The notes: a model not told the origin generated them from the sequence alone. DNA of 64,000 nucleotides from Lysobacterales bacterium (GCA_016721015.1 JADKJL010000012.1:558001-622000), one strand, 5' to 3'; counted from the first letter of the stretch, positions 53,639-63,656 are shown. Program-made: numbers and translations.

Positions 53639-55051
53639 ATGTCCGCCCAATGCCCTGTCCCTCTGGCCGTCCTGTTTGCCGCCCTGCTGCTGTCGATGTC
53701 GGCGCAGGCCGTGCCGGTGCTCGACTATGAAGTCGAACCGGTGCTTGGCGCGACCAGTTTCGTGCGGCCCGCGTTGTTGTCAGGCCCGGGCTACCAGGTC
53801 GATCCGCATGTCGAAATCCGCGGCTACATGGCGCGCTTCACGATCGATACCGCGATTGGGCCGATCCACGCCGAAAGCGTCGAAATCCTCGGCGAGCGCA
53901 TCGCCGAGTTGCCCGCACTCGAAGCGCTCGAAGGCTTGACTCGCAGCCAGGCGTTTGTCGATGCGGCGGATGCCTCGGTGACGAAAACCGCGCAAGGCCT
54001 CGGTCAGATCCTGCGCCACCCGGTGCGAACCCTGAGCGGAATTCCAGCCGGTGTCGCGCGCTATTTCGGCAATCGCCTGAAACGGATCGGCAATCAGGCG
54101 CAAGCCCTGTCCGATCGCGGCGCACGCGAGTTCGGCGCCAATGGCAATCCGTACCCACGCGCGGATGGCCCGATGACTGAAGCGCGCGACATCGATCGTG
54201 CCGAAGCGAGCGCAGACTCCGCCAATGGCAATGACAGCTGGTACGCCGATGTAGGCGACGAGGCCGGGCGCGAGATCAAGCGTCAGCTCAAATACGGACA
54301 GGTCCGCCGTGAACTCGCCGAACGGCTCGGCATCGATCCTTACACGAGCAATCCTTACCTGCGCGAACGTCTCGACAAGTTCGCCTGGGCCGGCGCGAGC
54401 GGCCACTTTGCCGCGGCCACGGCACTCGGCACGATCGGTGGCGTCGGCGGCATCGGTCTCGCCTACGGCAGCCAACTCAACGACCTGGTCTGGAAACTCG
54501 ATCCCGAGCAGTTGCGCGAACGCAATGCGAAGCGTCTGGGTCGGTATTGCCGCGATGAGCTGCTGACGCGCCAGTTCCTGCGTCGTGGCACCTTTACACC
54601 GACCCTGCAAACGGCCCTGCTCGACGCACTCGAACGCTTGCAGCCGGAAGTCGGTGGCGATGCCCTGCTCGAACTGGCAATCACCGCGCAATCAGAGCTT
54701 GAGGCGCGCTACATCGTCAATGCGCTGGGCCTGGTTGCCGACCGTCTCGGCCCGCGCGCGCATGGCGGGCATCTGCTCACGGTTGGCGCCGGTCTGGCCT
54801 ATGACAGTGTCGACGGTGAGCGCGTCCTGCCACTGCCGATCGATTACCTGGCCTGGACCGGCGAGGTCGCGCGCTTTCTCGACAGCGAGGAGTTCCGCAA
54901 CAAGCACAAGACCGTGCTTGTCAGTGGCAGCGCGACGCCACGCAGCCAGCAGGAACTGACCTCGCGTGGCTGGAACATCGTCGTCGATGCGCACCGACGC
55001 CAGCAGGATGGACTGGTCAGCAACGACGAATCCATCGCCGATCGTCGATAG
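53639..55051 (+). CDS. Secreted protein of unknown function
   Basis: The ATG at 53639 gives 470 residues with a clear signal peptide (CPVPLAVLFAALLLSMSAQA). The mature protein has a beta-rich N-terminus (EIRGYMARFTIDTAIGPIHA), a helical middle with RLKRIGNQAQALSDRGAREF, a hydrophobic glycine-rich patch at GTIGGVGGIGLAYGSQLN, and a C-terminal part with AITAQSELEARYIVNALGLV. No catalytic motif or known domain was recognised. It is divergent from recC and convergent with the spermidine-synthase-like gene. Probably periplasmic or exported. Confidence 0.8.
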   Translation: MSAQCPVPLAVLFAALLLSMSAQAVPVLDYEVEPVLGATSFVRPALLSGPGYQVDPHVEIRGYMARFTIDTAIGPIHAESVEILGERIAELPALEALEGLTRSQAFVDAADASVTKTAQGLGQILRHPVRTLSGIPAGVARYFGNRLKRIGNQAQALSDRGAREFGANGNPYPRADGPMTEARDIDRAEASADSANGNDSWYADVGDEAGREIKRQLKYGQVRRELAERLGIDPYTSNPYLRERLDKFAWAGASGHFAAATALGTIGGVGGIGLAYGSQLNDLVWKLDPEQLRERNAKRLGRYCRDELLTRQFLRRGTFTPTLQTALLDALERLQPEVGGDALLELAITAQSELEARYIVNALGLVADRLGPRAHGGHLLTVGAGLAYDSVDGERVLPLPIDYLAWTGEVARFLDSEEFRNKHKTVLVSGSATPRSQQELTSRGWNIVVDAHRRQQDGLVSNDESIADRR

Positions 55052-55080
55052 GCGCTTCGTCCGAGTCGGCACCGATTGAT

Positions 55081-55818
55081 TCAACGCCGACGCATGACCG
55101 CTGGCTTGGTGGGCGTGCCGCACCGAACGGATGACCCGGACTGCCCCGTCGGCTTGGTCGCCAGCCAGATCAGGTGGCGTGCGCCCTTGTTGCCATGCGC
55201 GCGAACCGGCACTTCATCGACCGCAAAACCGCTTTGGCGCAGACGCTCGGAGAATTTGCGATCGGCATGCGCCGACCAGATCGCGAGCACGCCGTTCGGA
55301 CGCAGCGCGGCCATCGACGCGGCCAGCCCCGGCATCGCATACAGCCAGTCATTGCCAACCTGGGTCAAGCCGCCGGGGCCATTGTCGACATCGAGCAGGA
55401 TCGCATCGAGGCTCGATCGTTCGGCCCTGATCACGGCGGCCACATCGCACGCTTGCACTTCGACGCGCGCATCGTCGAGCGGATGGCCGGCGTGCTGTCC
55501 CAGCGGCCCGCGATTCCAGGCGATCACGCCCGGCACCAGTTCGGCGACGATGATTCTTGCTTTTTCGCCAAGTTGCGCCAGTGATGCCGCGAGTGTGAAG
55601 CCCATGCCGAGCCCGCCGATCAGGATTCGCGGCTCGGCGATGGCCGCAATCCGCTCACACGTGATTCGCGCCAATGCCTCTTCGGAACCATGCATGCGCG
55701 TCGACATCAGATCGCCACCACCGGCGATCTTGATCGAATAGTGATCGCCTTCGGCAAACAGGCGCAGTTCACCGCCACCGGGAATCGGCGCCGTGTCGAT
55801 CAGGGTCAGGCGATTCAT
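55081..55818 (-). CDS. Spermidine synthase-like / methyltransferase-fold protein
   Basis: The 245-residue product from ATG 55818 (MNRLTLIDTAPIPGG) has a Rossmann-type core: RILIGGLGMGFTLAASLAQL is the nucleotide loop, RIIVAELVPGVIAWN the acidic strand and DAILLDVDNGPGGL the active-site region, as in the spermine/spermidine synthase superfamily. Many such chromosomal paralogues are not real polyamine synthases, so the substrate is uncertain. It follows the deiminase-fold gene by 31 bases on the same strand, probably an operon. Confidence 0.85.
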   Translation of the reverse strand: MNRLTLIDTAPIPGGGELRLFAEGDHYSIKIAGGGDLMSTRMHGSEEALARITCERIAAIAEPRILIGGLGMGFTLAASLAQLGEKARIIVAELVPGVIAWNRGPLGQHAGHPLDDARVEVQACDVAAVIRAERSSLDAILLDVDNGPGGLTQVGNDWLYAMPGLAASMAALRPNGVLAIWSAHADRKFSERLRQSGFAVDEVPVRAHGNKGARHLIWLATKPTGQSGSSVRCGTPTKPAVMRRR

Positions 55819-55849
55819 GCCAGCGAACGCCCATGTCGAAACGGGAGCT

Positions 55850-57013
55850 TCATCCCGCAGGATCGAACTCGTCGCGGAACAGCAGGTCCGGCACATGCAT
55901 GACGATGCAATGGATCGCCCCGGCCTGGGTGATGATCGAGCTGCAGTCCACCGCGACGATGTCATGTCCGGGCAAGGCGCTCTGATAGGTGGCCAGCGCG
56001 GCCGCGTTGCGCGCATCCTGTCCGTTGAAGCGACAGATCAGCACGACCTGGTTGACCACCACCGAATTCGTATAGGTGTAGTGGGTACCACCACTCTGCC
56101 AGCCCGGCGTGCGCAAGACCGTATAGCCCAGTGTCTGCATCTGGGCTGTGGTCGCATCGGTCACCGTCTTCGGCACGCCGCCGCCTTCGCCGGCCGCATA
56201 TTCGCCGATGATGACCTTGTGATCTTCGAGCGGCAGCATCCACATGTCGATGTGCTGGGTCGAGTCATAGCTCGATGGAAACGGATCGGTCAGGGTGACG
56301 GCGAGGCCTTCGTAGGCGGCAAAGTAGTTGGTGATCTGCTGCTCGCTCAAACCCGGATTCTCGTTGACAACCAGGCGCGTCATCCAGGCATCGCGGTTGC
56401 CGAACAGATGGAAGTTTCCGCCGCCGTGGATCAACGGCAACGCGTACACCGGCTCGCCGATCTGCGCACCGTAGTTCGATGGAAACAGGTTGTCGTTCGG
56501 ACGTGGCCGGTTGTAGGTGTGGTCGACAATCGCACGACGACCCGAATCGTTGATGAAGCGTGGCCCGTAGTCGCGCATCCAGACCGAATCGGTCGACGCT
56601 ACGACAAAATGCACATGTTCCATGTCGGCACCAGCTGCGGACAAAACACCGCTCGCCGATCCCTGCTGACTGCTGCCGCTGACGACAACCCACACATCCG
56701 AAGGCGGCGTCGCCGTGGTCAATGGAACAACCATTTCGGTCTGCAGCGCGTTGTAGCTGCCCCAGCGGATCAGGATGCCCTGGCTGGCTTCGTACTCGGC
56801 TTGCGCGCGCACCGGTCCGGTCGGCGCGGCAAACGGCTGATCGGGCACGCGGTTGGGCGGCAGGTTGATCTCCTGCGGTGCCAGGTTTCGCGGCAAGCGG
56901 AGCGGATCATCGTCTTCGATCGTTGCCAGATAGGCCGGGTCGGCACGCTTGATCGCCGCCAGCGCCTGCGTGGACAGGGCCAATAAAAGCAGGATCGCAA
57001 GGATTCTTCTCAT
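55850..57013 (-). CDS. Exported agmatine deiminase / peptidylarginine deiminase-fold protein
   Basis: The ATG at 57013, after GGGGAGG, gives 387 residues with a signal peptide (MRRILAILLLLALSTQALA). Motifs of the PAD_porph family are present: WMRDYGPRFI, THPF-like QHIDMWMLPLED with the catalytic histidine, and the nucleophile Cys369 in AGAIHCIVMHVP. Cytosolic agmatine deiminases lack a signal peptide, so an exported peptidylarginine- or free-arginine deiminase is possible. The C-terminus ends LLFRDEFDPAG. Substrate unknown; the downstream polyamine-synthase-like gene hints at guanidino or amine chemistry. Confidence 0.88.
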   Translation of the reverse strand: MRRILAILLLLALSTQALAAIKRADPAYLATIEDDDPLRLPRNLAPQEINLPPNRVPDQPFAAPTGPVRAQAEYEASQGILIRWGSYNALQTEMVVPLTTATPPSDVWVVVSGSSQQGSASGVLSAAGADMEHVHFVVASTDSVWMRDYGPRFINDSGRRAIVDHTYNRPRPNDNLFPSNYGAQIGEPVYALPLIHGGGNFHLFGNRDAWMTRLVVNENPGLSEQQITNYFAAYEGLAVTLTDPFPSSYDSTQHIDMWMLPLEDHKVIIGEYAAGEGGGVPKTVTDATTAQMQTLGYTVLRTPGWQSGGTHYTYTNSVVVNQVVLICRFNGQDARNAAALATYQSALPGHDIVAVDCSSIITQAGAIHCIVMHVPDLLFRDEFDPAG

Positions 57014-57321
57014 CGCCACCTCCCCGAAAGTTCGACAGTCTAACGGCGTTCCCGCCCGCATGCCTTGCGGTACTTCACGAGATGATCGGCGTTCACGCAG
57101 GTTGCCGGATCCGGCCTGGCCGACCTGCGCATCCATCTGCGCGGCCCTGCAAACGCCGCTCTTTTTCGACTCCCGGCGCGCCATTGGATAGGCAAATCAC
57201 CGTCGCCATCCCTCGCAAGGCTGATTTGTCGCTTCCCCCGGCAGAGCCCAATCGGCTGCCAGGCTGCGCCGACGCGCGCTTTGACGGACAATTGCCGTCT
57301 TCCTCGACAATCGAAACCGCC
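57014..57321. other. divergent intergenic region between the deiminase gene and kbl
   Basis: About 308 bases between two divergent starts. Both promoters must lie here. No repeat, RNA or clear regulatory palindrome was found by eye. Confidence 0.5.
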
Positions 57322-58509
57322 ATGGACTCCGCAAACCGCGCACGCTTTGCCGCCGAACTTGAATCGATCCGCGAACAGGGCCTGTTCAAGACCGAGCGCA
57401 TCATCGCCACGCCGCAGTCGGCGGAAATTCGCACGACCGATGGTCGTGAGGTGCTCAACTTCTGCGCCAACAATTATCTCGGCCTGGCCAACAATCCCGA
57501 AATCATCGAGGCCGCCAAAGAAGCGCTCGATACGCATGGCTTCGGTCTTGCCAGCGTCCGCTTCATCTGTGGCACACAGGATTTGCACAAGCAGCTCGAG
57601 GCGACCATCTCGGCATTTTTCGGTACCGAGGACACCATCCTCTACACGAGCTGCTTCGATGCCAATGGCGGGCTGTTCGAAACCATCCTTTCCGAACAGG
57701 ACGCGGTGATTTCCGACGCGCTCAACCACGCCTCGATCATCGACGGCATCCGCCTGTGCAAGGCCGAGCGCCGCCGTTACGCCAACAGCGACATGGCCGA
57801 ACTCGAAAAGCAGCTCATCGAAACCCGGGACAAGCGCACGCGCCTGATCGCCACCGACGGCGTGTTCTCGATGGACGGCTTCATCGCCAAGCTCGATGAA
57901 ATCGTCGCCCTGAGGAAGAAACACAATGCCCTGCTCATGGTCGATGATTCGCACGCGACCGGCTTCGTCGGCCGGACTGGCCGCGGCTCGGCGGAACTCC
58001 ACGATGTGATGGATCAGGTCGACATCTACACCTCGACGCTGGGCAAGGCCCTCGGCGGCGGCTCGGGCGGCTTCACGACCGGTCGTCGCGAGATCATCGC
58101 CCTGCTCCGCCAGCGCTCTCGCCCCTACCTCTTTTCGAACACGCTGCCGCCACCGCTGGTTGCGGCGAGTCTCAAGGTATTCGAGATCCTCTCGCGCTCA
58201 ACCGAGCTGCGCGACCGCGTCGAAGCCAACGCAATGCACTTCCGCGAGCGCATGAGCGCCGCCGGCTTCGACCTGAAACCCGGCAACCATCCGATCGTTC
58301 CGGTCATGCTATACGACGCAAAGCTCGCCCAGAAGTTCGCCAACGCCCTGCTGGACGAAGGCATCTATGTGATCGGTTTTTTCTTCCCGGTCGTGCCCCA
58401 GGGCCAAGCCCGCATCCGCACGCAGTTGAGTGCAGCACACTCGATCGAGCAGATCGATCGCGCGGTTGATGCGTTTGTGAAAGTGGGGAAAGCCCTCGGT
58501 GTGATCTGA
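57322..58509 (+). CDS. kbl: Glycine C-acetyltransferase (2-amino-3-ketobutyrate CoA ligase)
   Basis: Kbl splits 2-amino-3-ketobutyrate with CoA into glycine and acetyl-CoA in threonine breakdown. The 395 residues (ATG 57322, MDSANRARFAAELESI) contain NFCANNYLGLANNPEI, GFGLASVRFICGTQDLHKQL, LMVDDSHATGF with the PLP-binding aspartate, and TSTLGKALGGGSGGF with the PLP lysine. Length is exact for the family. The partner tdh gene is not in the window. A 167-bp tandem repeat array begins 28 bases after the stop. Confidence 0.97.
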   Translation: MDSANRARFAAELESIREQGLFKTERIIATPQSAEIRTTDGREVLNFCANNYLGLANNPEIIEAAKEALDTHGFGLASVRFICGTQDLHKQLEATISAFFGTEDTILYTSCFDANGGLFETILSEQDAVISDALNHASIIDGIRLCKAERRRYANSDMAELEKQLIETRDKRTRLIATDGVFSMDGFIAKLDEIVALRKKHNALLMVDDSHATGFVGRTGRGSAELHDVMDQVDIYTSTLGKALGGGSGGFTTGRREIIALLRQRSRPYLFSNTLPPPLVAASLKVFEILSRSTELRDRVEANAMHFRERMSAAGFDLKPGNHPIVPVMLYDAKLAQKFANALLDEGIYVIGFFFPVVPQGQARIRTQLSAAHSIEQIDRAVDAFVKVGKALGVI

Positions 58510-58537
58510 GCGATCTCAGTTGCACAACATCTTCTGC

Positions 58538-59608
58538 AGGAAGGGCATTCATGCCGGATGCGCTTGCCACACGTGAAGGCAACAGCCGAACGGCTGGTCA
58601 AAGCATCGCGACCGAAGGGAGTCCCTTTTCGGGACGGCTGAAGCCGCTTCCTACGCCGAAGCGGTCACGCTTTCAACGCCAGTGAATCCCGCGGCCTGAA
58701 ACGTAGGAAGGGCATTCATGCCCGATGCGCTTGCCACACGTGAAGGCAACAGCCGAACGGCTAGTCAAAGCATCGCGACCGAAGGGAGTCCCTTTTCGGG
58801 ACGGCTGAAGCCGCTTCCTGCGCCGAAGCGGTCACGCTTTCAACGCCAGTGAATCCCGCGGCCTGAATCGCAGGAAGGGCATTCATGCCCGATGCGCTTG
58901 CCACACGTGAAGGCAACAGCCGAACGGCTGGTCAAAGCATCGCGACCGAAGGGAGTCCCTTTTCGGGACGGCTGAAGCCGCTTCCTGCGGCGAAGCGGTC
59001 ACGCCTTCAACACCAGTGAATCCCGCGGCCTGAATCGCAGGAAGGGCATTCATGCCCGATGCGCTTGCCACACGTGACGGCAACTGCCGAACGGCTGGTC
59101 AAAGCATCGCGACCGAAGGGAGTCCCTTTTCGGGACGGCTGAAGCCGCTTCCTACGCCGAAGCGGTCACGCTTTCAACGTCCACGAATGCCGCGACCTGA
59201 ATCGCAGGAAGGGCATTCATGCCCGATGCGCTTGCCACACGTGAAGGCAACAGCCGAACGGCTGGTCAAAGCATCGCGACCAAAGGGAGTCCCTTTTCGG
59301 GACGGCTGAAGCCGCTTCCTGCGCCGAAGCGGTCACGCTTTCAACGCCAGTGAATCCCGCGGCCTGAATCGCAGGAAGGGCATTCATGCCCGATGCGCTT
59401 GCCACGTGAAGGCAACAGCCGAACGGCTGGTCAAAGCATCGCGACCGAAGGGAGTCCCTTTTCGGGACGGCTGAAGCCGCTTCCTGCGGCGAAGCGGTCA
59501 CGCCTTCAACACCAGTGAATCCCGCGGCCTGAATCGTAGGAAGGGCATTCATGCCCGATGCGCTTGCCACACGTGACGAAAGGCATCGAGGCTGAAGCCG
59601 CTTCCTAC
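58538..59608. repeat. tandem array of a 167-bp unit (six full copies plus partial)
   Basis: The landmark AAGGGCATTC occurs at 58541, 58708, 58875, 59042, 59209, 59376 and 59541: spacing 167, 167, 167, 167, 167 and 165 (one 2-base loss). Each unit contains GGAAGGGCATTCATGCC, a CGAACGGCTGGTCAAAGC stretch, a GAAGGGAGTCCCTTTTCGGG hairpin and GGCTGAAGCCGCTTCC. 167 is not a multiple of three, so the array is not coding even though short frames run through it. Copies are almost identical, which suggests recent expansion. Confidence 0.93.
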
Positions 59609-59670
59609 GGGGTAGCTGTCTGGGAAAGTCACCGCATCACGGCCTCCGCCCGGACGATGGCGTGGCGCGT

Positions 59671-60438
59671 TCAAACTGAAGGAGATGCCAGGCTACGAAC
59701 CTCATCGCCATGCAAATCCCGCCACTGGCCCTTGCCCAGCCCCCCCAATTGCAAGGAACCGATAGCCACCCTAACCAGCCTCAATACCGAAATATCAAAG
59801 GCCGCGAGCAGGCGGCGGATTTGGCGGTTGCGACCTTCGTCGAGGATGATTTCGAGCCAGCTGTTCTTTTCGCCGCGACGAAGTTCGCGCACCGCGACGG
59901 CGGCCAGATGCTCGTCGCGATCCTCTATACCCGAGCGCAATCGGGCGATCAGGTCGGCATCGGCGAGGCGGTCGATTTGCACATGATAGGTCTTGTCGAG
60001 ACGCGATTCGGGTGAGCTGATCCGCGCCGCCCATTCGCTGTCATTGCTGAAAAGCAGCAAGCCCTCGCTGGCCTTGTCGAGACGCCCGACCGGCGCGAGC
60101 CACGGCAAGTCCTGGCCTTCCAGGCAGGTGTACACGGTTGCGCGCCCGCCCTCGTCACTCGCCGTGGTGAGCATGCCGCGCGGCTTGTTGAGCACCAGAT
60201 ACCGGCGCGGCGCGGCTTCAGCCTCGGCACCGTCAATGGCAATCTCGGCATCGATCCGGGTGGCGGCTTCGGGATCGCGAACCAGACGCCCGGCGACGCG
60301 GACCCGCCCTTCGCGAACGAGAACTTCGGCCTGCGACCGCGAGCAGGTGCCACGCTTGGAAATCACCCGCGCAAGTCCATGCTGCGCAGGCTTGGGGCCT
60401 TGCCTGGAATGTCCTGGATTCGGGCGCGCCGGTCTCAT
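59671..60438 (-). CDS. rRNA pseudouridine synthase (RsuA/RluB/E/F family)
   Basis: The enzyme converts a specific uridine in rRNA to pseudouridine. The 255 residues from ATG 60438 (GCGAGGTG upstream) start with a basic tail, then an S4 domain (ARVISKRGTCSRSQAEVLVR, REGRVRVAGRLV) and the catalytic domain with YLVLNKPRGMLTT, the aspartate in PVGRLDKASEGLLLFSND, and EIILDEGRNRQIRRLLAAF. The family is certain; which member (RluB, RluE, RluF or RsuA) is not. It stands alone between the 167-bp array and secDF. Confidence 0.9.
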   Translation of the reverse strand: MRPARPNPGHSRQGPKPAQHGLARVISKRGTCSRSQAEVLVREGRVRVAGRLVRDPEAATRIDAEIAIDGAEAEAAPRRYLVLNKPRGMLTTASDEGGRATVYTCLEGQDLPWLAPVGRLDKASEGLLLFSNDSEWAARISSPESRLDKTYHVQIDRLADADLIARLRSGIEDRDEHLAAVAVRELRRGEKNSWLEIILDEGRNRQIRRLLAAFDISVLRLVRVAIGSLQLGGLGKGQWRDLHGDEVRSLASPSV

Positions 60439-60620
60439 TGACACCTCGCTGGCAGCCTGTCGGACTTTGCCGGTTGCGCCAAAACCCGGCTCGGTGAGTA
60501 CAGATTCTCGACGATTTGCAAACCCATCGTGGTGCCATGGGTCAAAAAGCGGCAGGTTGTGGCCCACCAACAAGGCGTTGCAGCCCGGCCAAGCAAGCTC
60601 CGGAAAGCTGCCAGGCTCAC

Positions 60621-60648
60621 AAACAAGAACGGGGCGCCGAAGCGCCCC
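60621..60648 (-). terminator. Rho-independent terminator of the secD-secF transcript
   Basis: On the minus strand GGGGCGC-TTCG-GCGCCCC is a 7-bp stem with a UUCG tetraloop, followed by GTTCTTGTTT. It lies 24 bases after the secF stop. Confidence 0.8.
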
Positions 60649-60672
60649 GCGGATTGTGCAACCAGGCGCCGG

Positions 60673-61638
60673 TTACGGCCGCCGTTCGAGCTCGGGATCG
60701 TTCTTTGTCATCGGCATCAGATCCTGCTTGGAAATACCCAGCAGCAGAATCATCGGGTTGGCAATGAAGATCGAGGACAGCGTGCCGATCAGGATACCGA
60801 TCAGCATGATTAGCCCGAAGCTTTCGAGCGCTGGGCCGCCGATGAAGTACAGAGCGCCAACCGCCAGCGCCGTTGTCGTACTTGTCATGATCGTTCGCGA
60901 CAACGTCGTGTTGATTGATCGATTGAGGATCTCGGCCGGATTGCCCTTGCGTGAACTGCGGAACGTTTCACGCACACGATCAAAAACAACGATTGTGTCG
61001 TTGATCGAATAACCGATCACCGACAACACGGCTGCCAACGCGGGCAGATCAAATTCGCGTCCGGTCAGCGCAAAAACGCCGATGGTGAAAAGCGTGTCGT
61101 GGACCTCGGAAGCAATCGCCGCGATCGCAAAGCGCCATTCGAAACGGATCCAGAGGTAGATAGTGATGCCGACGACGACGAAGAGGACGGCAATGAGACC
61201 GTTGTTGCGGAGCTCTTCACCCACCTGGGCGCCGACGAATTCGCTGCTCTTTACCTGGGCATCCGGTCGCATCGCACGCAGGGCGCTGAGTACTCTGGCG
61301 GCGAGTTTGTCGTTCGCAGCAGTCGCGGATGCTTCTGTGGCTTTGCCATCTCCCTTTTCGGAGACGATGCGGATGGCGAAATCATTGGTGCCACCAAAAG
61401 TCTGCACGACCGCATTGTCAAATCCGCCCGCAGTAAGGGCCTGGCGCACTTCGGCGACACTGATCGACTTTTCGTAACCCACCTCGACGCTGGTGCCCCC
61501 GGTGAAATCGAGGCCATAACTCAACCCGCGGGTCGAGAGGATGGCGACCGCGATGACCATGAACATCAACGCAACGCCGAGGCTGACCTTGCCCCAGCGC
61601 ATGAAGTCGATCTTGCTGTTCGGATTGAAAATTTCCAT
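60673..61638 (-). CDS. secF: Protein translocase subunit SecF
   Basis: SecF works with SecD and YajC to pull secreted proteins across the inner membrane with proton motive force. The 321 residues have an N-terminal membrane helix, GLSYGLDFTGGTSVEVGYEK, a large periplasmic region, and five C-terminal membrane helices with ALAAVLSVIGYSINDTIVVF and FDRVRETFRSSR. The first residues are MEIFNPNSKIDFMRWG. It is 16 bases after secD on the same strand. Confidence 0.97.
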   Translation of the reverse strand: MEIFNPNSKIDFMRWGKVSLGVALMFMVIAVAILSTRGLSYGLDFTGGTSVEVGYEKSISVAEVRQALTAGGFDNAVVQTFGGTNDFAIRIVSEKGDGKATEASATAANDKLAARVLSALRAMRPDAQVKSSEFVGAQVGEELRNNGLIAVLFVVVGITIYLWIRFEWRFAIAAIASEVHDTLFTIGVFALTGREFDLPALAAVLSVIGYSINDTIVVFDRVRETFRSSRKGNPAEILNRSINTTLSRTIMTSTTTALAVGALYFIGGPALESFGLIMLIGILIGTLSSIFIANPMILLLGISKQDLMPMTKNDPELERRP

Positions 61639-61654
61639 GGATGAATCCCTGAAG

Positions 61655-63514
61655 TCAGATCGACAGCGACTTGAGCTTCGAGCGACCGAAGATCAGTGCG
61701 ACAAGAGAATGAGTGCCGGTCACCGCCGTGAACATCGAGGTGAGGATGCCGATGGACAGCGTGATGGCGAAGCCGCGGATCGGCCCGGAACCGAAGGTCA
61801 TCAGACTGACTGCGGCAATCAGGGTGGTGACGTTGGCGTCGAGAATGGTTGCCCAGGCTTTTTCGTAACCGGCACGGATTGCCGCAAATGGCGTCATGCC
61901 ATTGCGTGACTCCTCGCGGATACGCTCGCAGATCAGTACGTTGGCGTCGATCGCCATGCCGAGCGTCAACACGATGCCGGCAATGCCCGGCAGAGTCAGC
62001 GTAGCCTGAAAAATGCTCAGAACCGCTACCAGCAGCACCAGATTCATGAACAGGGCAATGTCGGCAATCAACCCGAATGCCTTGTAATACACCGCAGTAA
62101 AGACGACCACGAGGAGCATGCCAAGGATGACGGCGTTGAGACCTTTGCGGATGTTGTCAGCACCGAGGGTGGAACCAATCACGCGCTCCTGGACGATGTC
62201 GACCGGCGCCGCCAAAGAGCCCGACCGCAACAGCAAGGCGAGCTCGGACGCTGCTTTTGCGCTATCGAGTCCGGTCGTCTGGAAGCGATTGGAGAACACG
62301 CCGCGGATGCTCGCCAGACTGATTATCTCTTCGGTGATCTTGGCGGTTCGCACTTCCTTGCCGTCGACCATGCGCACTTCCGGCGTGCGCTCGACCAGCA
62401 CCACGGCCATGCCCTTGCCGACGTTCTGCGAGGTGAAATCAAGCATCTTCCGCGCGCCCGCCGAGTTCAACGCGACGCTGACCGCCGGTGTACCGGATTG
62501 CTCATCAACCGAACTCGACGCATCGACGAGTTCATCTCCGGTGACGATGACCTTCTTCTTGAGCACGGCCGGTCGGCCATCCTTGAAATAATAGATGCGC
62601 GAATCGGGCGGCACCGATCCGGTGCGCACGGCTTCGGCGACGTTGGCGCTTTCGTCAACCGCGCGATATTCGAGCGTGGCGGTCGCGCCGAGCAGCTTCT
62701 TGGCCTCGGCCGTGTCCTGCAGCCCAGGCAACTCGACGACGATGCGGCTGTCGCCCTGCTGCACGATCATCGGCTCGGCAACACCGAGCGAGTTGATGCG
62801 ATTGCGCAGGGTGGCCACGTTTTGCGTGATCGTGTTGTCGGCAATCTGCTTGATGCGCTCGGGCTTGACGTTGGCGATCAGGCTCGGCGAATCGCCCATC
62901 GCCGGGCCATCGACGACGATCAGATCGGTGATGTCGCGCGCGACAGCCAGCGCAATCGCATCGAGATCCGCGCTGTTGTTCGCCTGCACGATGATGCCCT
63001 GCGCGCCGCGGCTGACTTTCACGTTGCGTATGTTCTTGTCGCGCGACAACGAGCGGATATCATCGATGTAGCGTTGCTCCTGGCCGTCGAGCACGCTCTT
63101 CTGGTCGACCTGCATGAGGAAGTGCACGCCACCTTGCAGATCGAGACCGAGCGGCATCGAATTCGCACCGATCGCACGCATCCAGGCCGGTACCGTCGAA
63201 GCCAGGTTCAATGCTACGGTGAACTTGTCGCCGAGATCGGTGCGCAATGCGCTGGCCGCAGCCAACTGCGCATCGGTGTCGGGGAACGTGACGAGCAGAC
63301 GTTCGTTCTTGATGGTGACCTCATCAAACGCGATCTTGCGCGTCTGCAGCGCCTGCAGCGCACGCTCCTTGAGCGCCTCATCGACGACATCGGCCTTGTT
63401 TGCAAGCACTTGCACGGCCGGCTGTTTCTGGTACAGCGAGGGCACTGCATACAACACGGCGATGATCGCCACGAAGGCGACCAGGAAGTGTTTCCAACGG
63501 GGAAAATCGTTCAT
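61655..63514 (-). CDS. secD: Protein translocase subunit SecD
   Basis: SecD is the large partner of SecF. The 619 residues have one N-terminal membrane helix, the periplasmic P1 domain starting with GLDLQGGVHFLMQVDQ, and five C-terminal helices with LPGIAGIVLTLGMAIDANVL and the ICERIREE signature. The start MNDFPRWKHFLVAF is preceded by 142 bases after yajC. No defect was seen. In the common yajC-secD-secF order. Confidence 0.97.
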   Translation of the reverse strand: MNDFPRWKHFLVAFVAIIAVLYAVPSLYQKQPAVQVLANKADVVDEALKERALQALQTRKIAFDEVTIKNERLLVTFPDTDAQLAAASALRTDLGDKFTVALNLASTVPAWMRAIGANSMPLGLDLQGGVHFLMQVDQKSVLDGQEQRYIDDIRSLSRDKNIRNVKVSRGAQGIIVQANNSADLDAIALAVARDITDLIVVDGPAMGDSPSLIANVKPERIKQIADNTITQNVATLRNRINSLGVAEPMIVQQGDSRIVVELPGLQDTAEAKKLLGATATLEYRAVDESANVAEAVRTGSVPPDSRIYYFKDGRPAVLKKKVIVTGDELVDASSSVDEQSGTPAVSVALNSAGARKMLDFTSQNVGKGMAVVLVERTPEVRMVDGKEVRTAKITEEIISLASIRGVFSNRFQTTGLDSAKAASELALLLRSGSLAAPVDIVQERVIGSTLGADNIRKGLNAVILGMLLVVVFTAVYYKAFGLIADIALFMNLVLLVAVLSIFQATLTLPGIAGIVLTLGMAIDANVLICERIREESRNGMTPFAAIRAGYEKAWATILDANVTTLIAAVSLMTFGSGPIRGFAITLSIGILTSMFTAVTGTHSLVALIFGRSKLKSLSI

Positions 63515-63656
63515 TCGTACAAATCCGGTTCTACGCTGTTGCCGAAGTTTCGATGGATCGCATGTTCAGGCCATGCCCCGCTGCACCTGGCATCGCGGCG
63601 AACCGACCGGCTGACCGCGCCGCTGTCGCACCGCAATGGGGTTGGCTGAACGAATC

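Noticed and set aside
59217..59570. Minus-strand frame with a repeated protein segment in the 167-bp array
   Set aside because: The repeat length 167 is not divisible by three and no ribosome binding site is seen; the frame is accidental.
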